Assembly: GCA_018136815.1 (NCBI GenBank)
Contig: CM030933.1
Span: 5,224,282 to 5,288,281, forward strand
Reading direction: 5' to 3'
Source: Isochrysis galbana
Lineage: Eukaryota; Haptophyta; Isochrysidales; Isochrysidaceae
Length of the DNA: 64,000 nucleotides
Shown here in pieces: positions 39,281 to 49,558 of this stretch. The translations under genes were made by a program, and so were the position numbers. The first letter of the stretch is position 1. Each line of letters begins with the position of its first letter. The notes below the pieces were generated by a model, which did no database searches, was not told where the DNA came from, and saw only the letters and a program-made list of their open reading frames with translations.

Positions 39281-42200
39281 TCATTCCTTAGCTCCTGTGC
39301 GCAAGTCCTCAAGACTGGCTGCGTACACCCACACCGAACAGAGCTGGTTGGGATACGCGTGCACATAAACGGCGAGGGCGAACTGAATCTTTTTCGCCGA
39401 TGCCATGAAGATGTTGGTCTCGCGCACGCGCTTGAGGATGGCGCTACGGTCGGTGTACGGCATGTTGATGGGCAGACCTACAATGCGGTACGTGGCGCTT
39501 ATTCGTTCGAGTGCCGTGTCGTGCTCACCCGCGCTGAGCGGTTTGACGCCGGCTGCATCCTCTTCGAATCTTTTGAGTAGCTCCTTCAACTTGGCATTGG
39601 CCGAACGATTCCAGTCGGTCGGGCGGAAGCCACGCTGCTCCTCCACATCGCGTTGTAGCGCCTCATATACGTCGCGCTCAATTTCTAGTCGGAAGCTCTC
39701 CGTCGTCCGGGAGTATGTGAGCGTTGCCTTTTGCACGCTTTGCAAGGTGGCAGGCGGTGGGAAGCCGCCCTTGCCAAAAAAAGGGCGCCAGTGCTTCTCG
39801 TCGATGAGGTTCCAAATCATGTCCTTTGGCAACGAAGAGTACCCGATGTTGGCCCAGATGTTCTTGTCGTTGAACACGCAGCCCACGGAAGTGAGTGGGC
39901 ACCGCTCGAGGTGGTCCGCAGTCCACGAGAGGCCAGTGCACGCATTGTAGAGCACAGGGCTCGTACCGTCGAGCGTCAGCACGTATGAGGTGAGTCCCTC
40001 GGGGATTCCCGAGCCGAGCACCACGTACGCCTCCTTACCCATCGCAAGGAGGTAGTTGCATAAGAGCAGCGCATGCTCCTCCTGATCGCCGGCCCCTAAT
40101 TCGAGGAAGGAGTCGCTAGTATTCCAAACGTCGAGTGAGCCACCGTCGAGGGCGGCGTCATCTAGAAAGGGCACTTGCGAGACGAAGCGGAGCACTTGAC
40201 TCACAGAGCCGCGCATTTCGTCCGGCGGATTCTGCGGTCGCACGAAGCGACATAGGAAAGTGCGCTCCCCGTCTGAGCCTGGCGCAAAGGCGCGCACGTG
40301 GCGGTCGCCCTTCGCCGTCGCCTTCACCCAGCCCTTGGCGAACTCTTGCATCTTGGCGTCTCGCGTCGTGAGGCGCTCGCGTTCCTCATCCTTTGGAGGC
40401 GGTAGCAGTGGGTTGATCGTGACGAAGAGTTTCAGAGCCGACGCAGGCACTAGGACGCGCGAGCTTGACTCGCGGTCCTTGCCATACCCGAGCAGCACCG
40501 GGGGCATGCGCGATAGAGGGAATGAACCCTCGAGCTTGCCGTTGCGATAAAGCGTCGAAAACGGCAGTGCAAAGCCACCAAGCCATCGCGCCTCTTCGCG
40601 CATCGTCACCTGCGTCGCGTCGCGTTCGTCGCGCTCAGCTCGGTGCACTTTGTCGTACAAGTTGAAGGTGATCTCGTCACCAAGGTTCATTATCGCCTTC
40701 TGCGTCCAGTCGCTGCCCGGGGCCACCATCTTGAGCTTTAGAATTGTGTTCCATATCGGGTTGGCGCCCGATTTGACGTCGGTGACAAAGGTCTGACCTT
40801 GGAAGCACACTTCAACAAAGAGGCGTGTCTTCAGGACATTTGGCGCTGCGCCCCTCGGCCCGGATGGCGCGCGGACGGGCAGATCGACGCCAGATTGCAC
40901 GACCACCTCGATGGTACGCTGCGTCTCGTCGGAGCCAGGAACAGGCCGTCGCGCGCGTCGGCTAGGCAGCAGCTTCCGCCGTGGCTCGAAAATCTTCAAC
41001 ATGGCATCGCAATTCATCTCGGTTGCCTCCACTTCCAGTAGCGGCTCGCGCACATAGTCGTGCGTGTCCATGAGGAACTTCTGCGATGCTTTGACCACCT
41101 CATGCTTTGCGCGCACCTCGGCAATCCAAGCCTTGACGCGAGTCGTTTTCTCTTGGGCCACCCGATCTTGGTCGTATCTGTCAATGGCCGGATCAAAGTC
41201 GGCCGCCGGCCGGAGTAGCTCACGCATCGAGGAGGGGATCAGCGAGTCTTTGACGGGAATCATCCGTTCGCCTTCAGGAAGTTTGGACCACTTGCCCGGC
41301 TGCGTCCGCCTCATCTGGAAGAGCGAAAGGCGGTCTGAAGTAGCCCACGACGCATAGAACTGGAGTGCCGTTTGGTTGCGGAGCGCGCGAAACATACCCG
41401 CCATGGAGCCGCGGTCAGTACGAGCAAGGAGCGACAACAATGGCACATCCTGCGGGGCGTTGGGGTCGAGCTCCTCCGGCATCACAACCGCCCACATATG
41501 CTGCGGGTCAAGCGCCGCCGCCGCCTGCGCGAGCTCTTGCGCAGCCGAGGGTCCACTAGGCGCACCCTCCGCTTGCAGCTTGTCGGCCGGACGCGTTGTC
41601 CATGCCATTGAAACCTCTATTGCACCGCAAAGGGCATTGCGTGCAACCGGAACGACACCCTCAATGGTGCTGCGCGCCCCAACAAGTGCCGCCTTCATCG
41701 TGTCAGCATCAGAGCCACGCTCATTGAGAGGTTTGAACGGCCGCGTATCAGCGAATGAGTAGTGCTGCCATTGGGGCATCATGGAAGAGGCGGTTTCGGG
41801 GATGGCCAAAAACACTTCCGACAAAAGTTTGTCGCCGAGCCCGCCGAGGCGCCGCTGCCAGATTTGCAGTGCAAGAGATGCTGGACGCGTTAGCAGTTGC
41901 AGTTGCACCGACGAGTCGAAACGTACGCTGAAGTCGTGCGGATGAAGCGATGCCTTGCCTAACTCGCAGGCGGTGCGCCCATCCACTAGCAGCATTGCGT
42001 AGTACATTTCGCTTGATGCGCTCTGTTGGCGTGCTCTCTCGCGTTGTGGCAGTCGCTCGGGCGGCGTCGGCATCGCCGACTCGGTGTACACCGGCACCAT
42101 TTCTTCCTCCTCCGGTGCCTTGCGCATCTCGCGCTGCCGCTTGGCGATCTGCGAGCGTGTCGACACCTCGTCGAATTCGCCTGCTGCAGCGGGCTGGCCG

Positions 42201-43696
42201 GATCCTTCGGCAGCGAGCGCCGACAGTGCATGGATCAGCTTGCGCTCCTCCAACTCATCCTTGAGATCCGCCTCGAGAGCCTTCTCCTCCTCTTCTGGCG
42301 AAGGCTCTAACAGCTGGAACTGCACACGAGCACGCGTCGCGCGAAATCCTTGCAACTCGCGCTCGCGCTTCAGCGCCCTCCAAAGGCGGAGCAGTCTGCG
42401 GGCAAGCAAACGTTCCGCACACTCCTGCTCATCCTTGAGCTGGCGCGCCTCGAGGAGCTCGACCGTTAGGGCCGAAAGCCGCTGGCGCAGCTTCTGCGAG
42501 TCTGCGTTGTGAGCTGTACCACCTTCAGCGCGGGCTGCCATTTGCTCGCGCAGGCTTGCTGTGTTCGCAGTCAGCTCGCTGACCTTGAGTGCGTACAGCT
42601 GGAGCTGCTGCCGCTCGTGAGCGACGGCAAGCTGCTGAGCAAGCGAACGCACGGCCTGCTGCAGTGCATGTTCCCGTAGGAAGAGCGGGTGGTCGTGCAG
42701 CTGCATCGCGCCGAGCGATACTTGGAGTACATGCGATGCACCGCCCCCACCGCCGGACACGAGCTGGCCTGTCGTCATCCCCCATTTTTGCGGCCGCCGC
42801 CACTCGATTCCAAAGTGCTGATCCGCAGATTCATCGACAATATCGAGCCAGGATGGCCGCACTCGCACGTGGCGCACTGGGTCAGGCTGCCGCAGCAACG
42901 AGCCTGCCTCGTCGGCAAGTGCTTTGGAGGCTGGTGCAAAGTTGAGTCGCTTCTCCAAGACGGCGAGAGCGCTCGCCGAGACGGCTGGCGTGGGCGCAAC
43001 GTATAGGCCATCATCAAGCGGTTGGGCAGTTGGGTTAGCCAAGTCGGTCTTTCGCCGCAACGCGAGGGTGTGTTGACGCGCCGTCGCATAGATGGTAGAC
43101 TCAATTTCCATCCGCTTAGACAGCGGGACGTACGATGGTGGCAGCCGCTCCGTCAGATCGAGTGTCGTAGGCGGCGGCGCAGGTTCGCTCTCGTTGCCTG
43201 TCGCATTGTCAGCTCCAGCGTCTACTATGTCTTCATCTTCTGGTGCCCCCTCAGCGTGCGAACCGGCTGATTCGCGCTTGCTACGCCGCATGAGTGACAT
43301 GAGGCCGGGGAGCTTATTTGTCCTCGTACCAGTGCTTGCCCGGTCGGCGCCGTCCTCATCCTCTTCTTCCTCAGACGCCTTCGCACTGCTCCTTCTCCTC
43401 CGGCTACTTGCTCGTGCCGTCGGCGGCACGTCTCCGTCTGGCTGGATGGCAGAAGGAGCGGCAGGGAGCGGCGCAAGCTCGGTCTCTTGGGAGTGAACGG
43501 GCACCTGAGGTCGGCGCCGCCGCGCGCGCAGCGCTGCCGCCCCGCTCTCCTTTGGGCGGAGTGGCGACTGCTCAGTGAGTGCCAAGAGTGACGCCTCATC
43601 TTCTTCGTCTTCTTCGTCTTCTTCTTCTTCAGCTGGTGGAGGCTGCACAGCGAGCGCGGCCGAGCGGTGCGTACGGCGCGTCACGCCCTCGCTCAT
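39281..43696 (-). CDS. CC2D2A: CC2D2A (MKS6) homologue, intronless
   Basis: 1471 residues in one uninterrupted frame. Order: an acidic/Ser-rich N-terminus; LTERLPPSYVPLSKRMEIES, like the conserved N-terminal block; HFGIEWRRPQKWG; a coiled-coil region (about 340-470, Leu/Gln/Arg-rich); a C2 domain (about 925-1090) with LFVEVCFQGQTFVTDVKSG and ANPIWNTIL; then a transglutaminase-like segment (about 1150-1330) with DQEEHALLLCNYLLAMGKEA and YVVLGSGIPEG. The C-terminal tail is also typical (GLPINMPYTDRSAILKRV). In animals and protists this protein belongs to the MKS module at the ciliary transition zone and gates membrane-protein entry to the cilium. Its presence implies a flagellated or ciliated stage. 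Full length appears intact. The absence of introns contrasts with HDAC, RFC4 and UBC9 in this window. Confidence 0.93.
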   Translation of the reverse strand: MSEGVTRRTHRSAALAVQPPPAEEEEDEEDEEDEASLLALTEQSPLRPKESGAAALRARRRRPQVPVHSQETELAPLPAAPSAIQPDGDVPPTARASSRRRRSSAKASEEEEDEDGADRASTGTRTNKLPGLMSLMRRSKRESAGSHAEGAPEDEDIVDAGADNATGNESEPAPPPTTLDLTERLPPSYVPLSKRMEIESTIYATARQHTLALRRKTDLANPTAQPLDDGLYVAPTPAVSASALAVLEKRLNFAPASKALADEAGSLLRQPDPVRHVRVRPSWLDIVDESADQHFGIEWRRPQKWGMTTGQLVSGGGGGASHVLQVSLGAMQLHDHPLFLREHALQQAVRSLAQQLAVAHERQQLQLYALKVSELTANTASLREQMAARAEGGTAHNADSQKLRQRLSALTVELLEARQLKDEQECAERLLARRLLRLWRALKRERELQGFRATRARVQFQLLEPSPEEEEKALEADLKDELEERKLIHALSALAAEGSGQPAAAGEFDEVSTRSQIAKRQREMRKAPEEEEMVPVYTESAMPTPPERLPQRERARQQSASSEMYYAMLLVDGRTACELGKASLHPHDFSVRFDSSVQLQLLTRPASLALQIWQRRLGGLGDKLLSEVFLAIPETASSMMPQWQHYSFADTRPFKPLNERGSDADTMKAALVGARSTIEGVVPVARNALCGAIEVSMAWTTRPADKLQAEGAPSGPSAAQELAQAAAALDPQHMWAVVMPEELDPNAPQDVPLLSLLARTDRGSMAGMFRALRNQTALQFYASWATSDRLSLFQMRRTQPGKWSKLPEGERMIPVKDSLIPSSMRELLRPAADFDPAIDRYDQDRVAQEKTTRVKAWIAEVRAKHEVVKASQKFLMDTHDYVREPLLEVEATEMNCDAMLKIFEPRRKLLPSRRARRPVPGSDETQRTIEVVVQSGVDLPVRAPSGPRGAAPNVLKTRLFVEVCFQGQTFVTDVKSGANPIWNTILKLKMVAPGSDWTQKAIMNLGDEITFNLYDKVHRAERDERDATQVTMREEARWLGGFALPFSTLYRNGKLEGSFPLSRMPPVLLGYGKDRESSSRVLVPASALKLFVTINPLLPPPKDEERERLTTRDAKMQEFAKGWVKATAKGDRHVRAFAPGSDGERTFLCRFVRPQNPPDEMRGSVSQVLRFVSQVPFLDDAALDGGSLDVWNTSDSFLELGAGDQEEHALLLCNYLLAMGKEAYVVLGSGIPEGLTSYVLTLDGTSPVLYNACTGLSWTADHLERCPLTSVGCVFNDKNIWANIGYSSLPKDMIWNLIDEKHWRPFFGKGGFPPPATLQSVQKATLTYSRTTESFRLEIERDVYEALQRDVEEQRGFRPTDWNRSANAKLKELLKRFEEDAAGVKPLSAGEHDTALERISATYRIVGLPINMPYTDRSAILKRVRETNIFMASAKKIQFALAVYVHAYPNQLCSVWVYAASLEDLRTGAKE

Positions 43697-43732
43697 CGGC
43701 TCAGCCTCGATCGCCCAGACTCACGCTAAACT

Positions 43733-43737
<5 letters not shown>

Positions 43738-43798
<61 letters not shown>
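43738..43798 (+). repeat. (GA)n microsatellite directly upstream of CC2D2A
   Basis: About 30 GA units, 40 bp upstream of the CC2D2A start; on the sense strand of the gene it is (TC)n. Confidence 0.9.
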
Positions 43799-43799
<1 letters not shown>

Positions 43800-44341
43800 G
43801 GAAGGGAAGAGGGCGGCGCGCGCGACGGTTGAGCCCTCTTTCCTTTCGCTCGCTCTCTCTCTCTCTACTTTACCTTACTCTAGTCTACTTACACTATCTC
43901 ACAAGAAGATCTCTTCCGACTTGCGAGGAGACACTGCACCTCTCCCCCTGTCTGGAGTTTTGTATTAGAAGGGGCTCATAGTCCCCATGTGCCTTGGCGT
44001 TCGCTTAATTAGGTGTCCTCCGATCTCGTCCCCTCGTTGCATCGCTAAGACCATGCTGCACCTAGCCCTCGTCTCGCTACTCGGTATGGGCCTGCCCACG
44101 GCTGTCCCACGCGCTCTACTCGAACATGGTACTCCCGCGAGTCCGCGAGTCGATCCGAACGCTCGCATCGCTCAACCTCAATCTCGACCGTCCTCGTCGA
44201 CCTCCACATGCCCGAACTACCCCTTGGGCTTCTCTCGACCACTCACCCCTCAAATGTTTGGGCCTCCCCCATCCCTTTGGATGGGCTCGTCTCTCGGGGC
44301 CTCTGAGGCCCGTCTCGACGCCCCTCGCCCCTCGCCGGAAG
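43799..44341. other. Intergenic, no gene seen
   Basis: CT-rich at the left, then GC-rich with frames on both strands lacking domains. Confidence 0.35.
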
Positions 44342-44510
44342 GGGGTCACTCACCGACGCCATTGCCTTTCGTGGGGCGGGAGGGGGTCGTTCGGAGGGGG
44401 GAGGCGGCTGGCGGGGCAGGTAGGGGGGACCCTGCGGGATCCAGGGGAGGTGGGAGATAGTGCGCTTAAAATAGTGAGTGATGAGTGATGAGTGACCGGG
44501 CTACTAGAGG
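44342..44510 (+). repeat. Dispersed repeat shared with 18005-18165, copy 2
   Basis: Collinear with the 18 kb copy in the same orientation. The end here contains three GAGTGATG-type words. Confidence 0.75.
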
Positions 44511-45108
44511 CTAGAGGCGGGGCGGCATGTGGAACCTGGGTCGCGGGAGGCAGGGTGGCATGTGGGCCGTGTCGCTGGAGGACGCGGGGGAAGGGGGGGG
44601 GGGGGGGGGATGCTGGGCGGTTTTCTAGATGACATTATTCTCCGGCTGGCTCTTCGGGAGCGGCGGAGCGGCGAAATATGTAAATGTAAGAGCAACATGA
44701 ACATGAATACGTACCGCAAATACTTAGACCAACACCAAATATCAACGAACCAAGACCAAATCGCCAGGTCGACAAGGGAGAAAGGACACGATGGACATTG
44801 ACGACGTTGGAGGACAGTCGGCCGGAGGCGAGACAATACGACCTGTTTATGAGATACATCGACCAATTTTCGACAATTGTGCTCTGACGTGTTGCTTTTG
44901 AAGATGGCTTGCTCTGTTTGCCCAAAACGCAGACAATAGTCGCTTGCTACGCAATGGTGCGCTAGCAATGAAGCGTCTAGTGACGAGGAGAGTTGGCGCG
45001 CGACCTGAGAGGAGCTGTTCCGCCCGCGAGAGGGTATCCAAGCGCTGACTGCAAGTCGTCACAAACCGTGCAAGGGCCATGGCCCCCCTTCAATACTCGC
45101 GCTGGATT
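44511..45108. other. Intergenic
   Basis: A G run lies at about 44588-44609. No domain in any frame. Confidence 0.35.
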
Positions 45109-45384
45109 TCACAGGTGGCAGGAGGAGTGGTTACGCTTCATCTTGCGCTGAATTTTCTGATTTGCCAATCTCCTTGCCTCTCTGCTCCGCGAGGTGTCAT
45201 ATAGAACACTGGCCGCTTCAGGGTAGGCTGCAAACGCGAGGCACCGCTTGAGTTCATGCTCAGCGCCATCGCATTCCCCGCGGTACGAGACAAGTGGGTA
45301 GCACTGCTTCGGTAACAGGCCGATCTTCCCTTTGCACGCGTACAGCGCCTTGACCGCTTCGGCGCATGTGTCGTCGGGCGCCAT
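45109..45384 (-). CDS. Small twin-Cx9C (CHCH-type) protein, probably mitochondrial
   Basis: 91 residues from ATG 45384-45382. Four cysteines form CAEAVKALYAC (Cx9C) and CYPLVSYRGEC/CDGAEHELKRC (Cx9C twice, sharing a Cys), with hydrophobic residues spaced as in coiled-coil-helix-coiled-coil-helix folds. Such proteins are oxidised by the Mia40/Erv1 relay in the intermembrane space and often assist respiratory-complex assembly; which member this is cannot be said. The tail is basic (NQKIQRKMKRN). The bases just before the ATG (GTTGCCGACAG) look like a splice acceptor, as at the cpn10 gene, so an upstream exon is possible. The frame continues to 45495 but would add residues without family support. 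Confidence 0.65.
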   Translation of the reverse strand: MAPDDTCAEAVKALYACKGKIGLLPKQCYPLVSYRGECDGAEHELKRCLAFAAYPEAASVLYDTSRSREARRLANQKIQRKMKRNHSSCHL

Positions 45385-46045
45385 CTGTCGGCAACTCCGA
45401 GCCGACAACCGCCCGCCACAGCAGGCGGCGGCTGTGCGAGCGAAAGTATTCCTTTTTTTTCTTGGCAGTGTAGAGGGTTTTTGAGAAGGTTTCACTCGGG
45501 TTTCTTTCGGGTTTCACTCCGGGGTTTCACTTGCTCGACTACCGAGTAAAGCTGGGTGAAACCCGAGGAAAACAACGTTCTGCAAAATGGGAAACAGCGT
45601 TCTGCTGGCCGCGAGGGGTTTCACTGCGCCGCCCCGATGACTCCGTCTCTCGCTCCGTCTCACGACCATATGCGGAAGGGCCCCCACTCCCGTTTGTTTC
45701 TTCTCTGTTTACGTTATTTTACGTCTCCCTTTATTTCGCGAATTTACCTTGAAGACCAAGGACCGTCATATGAATTTTCTCGTCGTCACCTTAAGTAAAT
45801 AAATAAACCTTTTAATAGTCTCACCGCACACGCGGCCGTGGACCCTCTACTTTCTACTCACGTAGGAAAACTTTCTACACCCCCACTCCCCCGGCCCTTC
45901 TCCCCCTGCCATAAGGCGACTCCCCCCGTGCACTACTAGGGGGATAGGGGTGAAGGGCTTAGATATGGTCCGGTGGCCCGCGCCTCCCCCCGGCGATCAT
46001 TCCCCCCCTTTCTCCTGTGTCTCCGAGTGGGCGGCGGCCTCAGCC
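45385..46045. other. Intergenic with repeated GTTTCACTC words
   Basis: 45480-45640 contains GGTTTCACTC/GGGTTTCAC several times in both orientations. The rest, up to R1, is non-coding. Confidence 0.4.
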
Positions 46046-46791
46046 TGTGGAAATCAAAGCCGCAGCTTGGATTGTAACGAGATGAACGAGATGTAACGAG
46101 ATGGCCTGATGGCCCGACGACGAGATGAACGAGATGGCCTTGATGGCCCGACGAGATGAACGAGATGGCCCTGGGGCCCGACGAGATGAACGAGATTTTC
46201 GGGTAACGGAACTGGACGAGGAGTTTCCCCACTAAGCTTGGTCGTAATGCGGTGAAACCGATTTTCGGAGACAAGCGGGAAACCGGGGCGGAAGGAACTG
46301 GCAAGGAAGCCGGCAGGAAGGCAGAGGAAATGTCTTGGCAAGGCGACGGAGGCAGGATTTTAACGGTAGACGGAGTGCAGAATTTTAACGGTAGGAAGGC
46401 AGGATATTTTTAACAGTAGGAAGAGGCAGGATTTCTAACGGTAGACGGAGTGCGGAATTTTTACGGTAGAAGAAGAGCGTGGAATTTAACTGTAGAAGAA
46501 GAGCGGAGAGGAGAAGGAGCGGGGCTCGAACTGCAGAGCGCTCCGTCCGGACTCGAACTCGCGACCCAGAGCAAAAGGTTGGTGGAGGCGGTGGGTTGAA
46601 CCACTATGCCACGCGAGAGTTTACGTAGCCATAGGGCCGAGGGGATGGGCTGAGAACCGCCCTATATACTCTGGGTTTTTGTCTCTTCTTTTTTCACTTT
46701 TCTTCTTCTTTCTTCCTCTGTTCTTTTTACTGTTTACTGTTTTTCTTTTACTGTTATTTCTTTTTGCCTCTGAGACATCGCGAATGCGACA
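46046..46791 (-). repeat. R1 repeat, copy a (746 bp, LTR-like)
   Basis: Starts TGTGGAAATC and ends ATGCGACA, i.e. TG...CA in either orientation. Read on the minus strand it has a TATA-like box (AGAGTATATAGGGCGG), tRNA-like promoter boxes and a GACGAGATGAAC minisatellite near its end. Copy b lies 811 bp to the right and is nearly identical. Confidence 0.85.
46520..46619 (-). other. tRNA-like Pol III promoter boxes within R1 copy a
   Basis: On the minus strand, GCGTGGCATAGTGGTT (A-box-like) is followed 42 nt after its core by GAGTTCGAGTCC (B box), and a second B-like CAGTTCGAGCCCC comes 16 nt further on. A full cloverleaf cannot be drawn: acceptor and T stems do not pair. A degenerate tRNA or SINE-like head. 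Confidence 0.55.
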
Positions 46792-46856
46792 CCCCCCGAC
46801 TTAATCACGAGCGTCCTCGCGAGCCTTCTGCAAGCGGAATCCTTATGTCTCTAAAT

Positions 46857-47602
46857 TGTGGAAATCAAAGCCGCAGCTTGGATTGTAACGAGATGAACGA
46901 GATGTAACGAGATGGCCTGATGGCCCGACGACGAGATGAACGAGATGGCCTTGATGGCCCGACGAGATGAACGAGATGGCCCTGGGGCCCGACGAGATGA
47001 ACGAGATTTTCGGGTAACGGAACTGGACGAGGAGTTTCCCCACTAAGCTTGGTCGTAATGCGGTGAAACCGATTTTCGGAGACAAGCGGGAAACCGGGGC
47101 GGAAGGAACTGGCAAGGAAGCCGGCAGGAAGGCAGAGGAAATGTCTTGGCAAGGCGACGGAGGCAGGATTTTAACGGTAGACGGAGTGCAGAATTTTAAC
47201 GGTAGGAAGGCAGGATATTTTTAACAGTAGGAAGAGGCAGGATTTCTAACGGTAGACGGAGTGCGGAATTTTTACGGTAGAAGAAGAGCGTGGAATTTAA
47301 CTGTAGAAGAAGAGCGGAGAGGAGAAGGAGCGGGGCTCGAACTGCAGAGCGCTCCGTCCGGACTCGAACTCGCGACCCAGAGCAAAAGGTTGGTGGAGGC
47401 GGTGGGTTGAACCACTATGCCACGCGAGAGTTTACGTAGCCATAGGGCCGAGGGGATGGGCTGAGAACCGCCCTATATACTCTGGGTTTTTGTCTCTTCT
47501 TTTTTCACTTTTCTTCTTCTTTCTTCCTCTGTTCTTTTTACTGTTTACTGTTTTTCTTTTACTGTTATTTCTTTTTGCCTCTGAGACATCGCGAATGCGA
47601 CA
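46857..47602 (-). repeat. R1 repeat, copy b (746 bp)
   Basis: Same length and ends as copy a; separated from it by 65 bp. Both copies are followed on the plus strand by a related CCCCGACTTA word, i.e. a G-rich AAGTCGGGG tract upstream on the minus strand, like a polypurine tract before an LTR. Confidence 0.85.
47331..47430 (-). other. tRNA-like boxes within R1 copy b
   Basis: Same A and B boxes as in copy a, shifted by 811 bp. Confidence 0.55.
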
Positions 47603-49090
47603 CAGCCCCGACTTATCCTGTAAACAGGTGCGGGACTTACCTAATTTTCCGGTGAGCGGAGCTCTCGCTCCGCCCACCCCCTTCTCGACGCTCTCTCTCC
47701 CCTCTCATGCAGGCACGCGCGATGGTGTGGAGATGGACTGTTCCCAGGATCCGGGTAAGGCTCCTGAGACTCCATCCTTGGCAACCCACGCGTCCGTAGG
47801 CGGCCTATCGACTTGGGTAGCGGGTGAAGATACTTGGGAAGGCTTGGGCACGGGTGCAGTGGTGACGGGGTCCGCGCGCGGCGGCGAGGGCGAATTTTGC
47901 GGTGCAGAGGGTGGTGATGGGTCCATAGGAACAGATTGAATCAATCTCTAGTGGGTGATTTCTAGCGAGAGACCACACACAAGGCAGTAGGGGCTCAAGG
48001 GTACGAGGGGTCACGGCATGGCTTCGATCGCAGAGCGCTGCGACGGTTGCTGGGTACGTACGAAGACACGCCACACCACTTTCTAACATAAACAAGGGCA
48101 ACACGTAATAAACACGGGAGCGAAAGCCACGGTGGGTGAACAGAGAGAGCAAAGAAGGAACCAATTGGCCAGAAGAGAACTCGTCGTCTCGTCGTCCTAG
48201 AGAAGGATTGCACACAGAAAAGGCGCGAAAGGGATTCATCCATGCTTAGTGAAGATCCTACAAGATTCACCGGCGAATAGCGTCTCAACGCGAGCACAGC
48301 GGCGTGCACTTTACCTATAGCTTTTCGTAGCTTAGCCATGGAGTAGCTGGTAGACTTAAAAAGTCTAGAAGCTTACAGAGGTGTTAGACTTACAGAGTCT
48401 AGACGCTTGAGGTTCTTGAGGGTGTACTTTAGCAAGCAAGATGCTCGCTACTTCCTTGGTCTTCATCGACACGTGCTTACTACTCCCTTGATCTCCATGC
48501 CTGGGTGATCAGTCCAGAGCTAGAGCATATTCATATTCCATATTCCGAGTAGAAAGAAGCCTGTAGAAGCTGCTTGGCCACGTGGGTATAATGGTAGACC
48601 AACATTGAATGAAGTGTAGTGATTGATAGAAGCTTGGAGACGTCGTAGACGTAGAGATAGACATAAGAACGAAGATTGATGACTTACCATCGTGGTTATA
48701 ACGGTAGAGCGGAAAATAGCGAAATAGCCTGCAGAGGCTCGCGAATGCGACAGATGGCGCCCCCTGGCTCCTGTGGCTGGGTGCCGCCAGCGTGCGGCTC
48801 TTCCCCTTTAGTCTTTAGTGTCTTGGGGGGGGCGCTCTTTCGCTCGCTCTAGCAGTCTTGTCGCATAACTTACGACTATATATCCCATGAGTCAAGAAAT
48901 TCCTTTTCATGTATCACGCGGCCATCGTGCATGAAGGTTTCGGGCAGGTGCTCAATATATGCCGAGCACTCTTCCTTGCTGTATGTACGGCGTCGTAAGG
49001 GCGCCGTTCTTAAATACGTTGTGGACCACGTTAGTATGTAGTGATTCCCATAGGCGCGCCCACGGGGCCCGGCTATCGCAGGGGGGGGAG
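47603..49090. other. Possible retroelement internal region, no firm gene
   Basis: On the minus strand a Pro/Ser-rich frame (47926-47705, MDPSPPSAPQNSPSP onwards) could be a Gag-like start. At 48745-48758 the sequence GCGAATGCGACAGATGGCGCC recalls an R1-type end followed by a TGGCGCC primer-binding-site-like word. Two TGGTTATAACGGTAGAGC/TGGGTATAATGGTAGACC words (48694, 48587) look like tRNA A boxes without a B box. No RT, protease or integrase is seen. Confidence 0.3.
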
Positions 49091-49252
49091 ATGAAAAGGC
49101 GGAAGGAGAACAAAGAGGCGGCAGATAGTAGCGATGATGATGTGCTGGAGAGGGCCTACCGCTACGAGGTCAACGAGTGCAACGAGATGCTGCGTGAACG
49201 ATGCTGTCGAATCAAGCGAATGCTTGATCGTGGGAAGTCTCAGCGGGGCTAG
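49091..49252 (+). CDS. Hypothetical C-terminal fragment cut by the hairpin element
   Basis: 53 codons, Lys/Glu/Asp-rich, ending within the 49204-49558 repeat. The first 38 residues (KRRKENKEAADSSDDDVLER onwards) have ordinary helical-protein composition; the last 15 are encoded by the repeat. Unrecognised, and may not be coding. Confidence 0.22.
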   Translation: MKRRKENKEAADSSDDDVLERAYRYEVNECNEMLRERCCRIKRMLDRGKSQRG

Positions 49253-49558
49253 GGGCATGGAGTGAAGAGAAGTCTTGAGAGAGGGGGGAAAAGGGCGCGC
49301 TACATCGCGACGACGGCCCACGAACACACCACCCCATCACTCACTGACCAACAAGAAAACTCCGAAAACTAACGCAACATCGCACAAACAAACCAATGAA
49401 ACAAATAAGGACAAAGGAACACAAATTCGGCGTGCAATGCGGCGGAGCTTCGAGGTAACTCATCGGCAAAAACAAAACTCACTCAATTTTCTCACACACT
49501 ACACATTGATAGAAGCACCGCATCCGCCTAGAGTATATAAAATACTCTGGATGCGACA
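49204..49558 (-). repeat. Hairpin-ended dispersed element, copy 2
   Basis: Inverted copy of 3421-3780, with the same TGTCGCATCC start (at 49558) and terminal hairpin (49208-49230). Internal similarity is high, with scattered substitutions. Confidence 0.75.

Noticed and set aside
46520..46619. Functional tRNA gene in R1
   Set aside because: A and B boxes are present but acceptor and T stems do not pair and the spacing is too long; reported as tRNA-like only.
48690..48712. tRNA gene starting with GTGGTTATAACGGTAGAGC
   Set aside because: It resembles a D-arm only; no matching T-arm or acceptor stem is found downstream.
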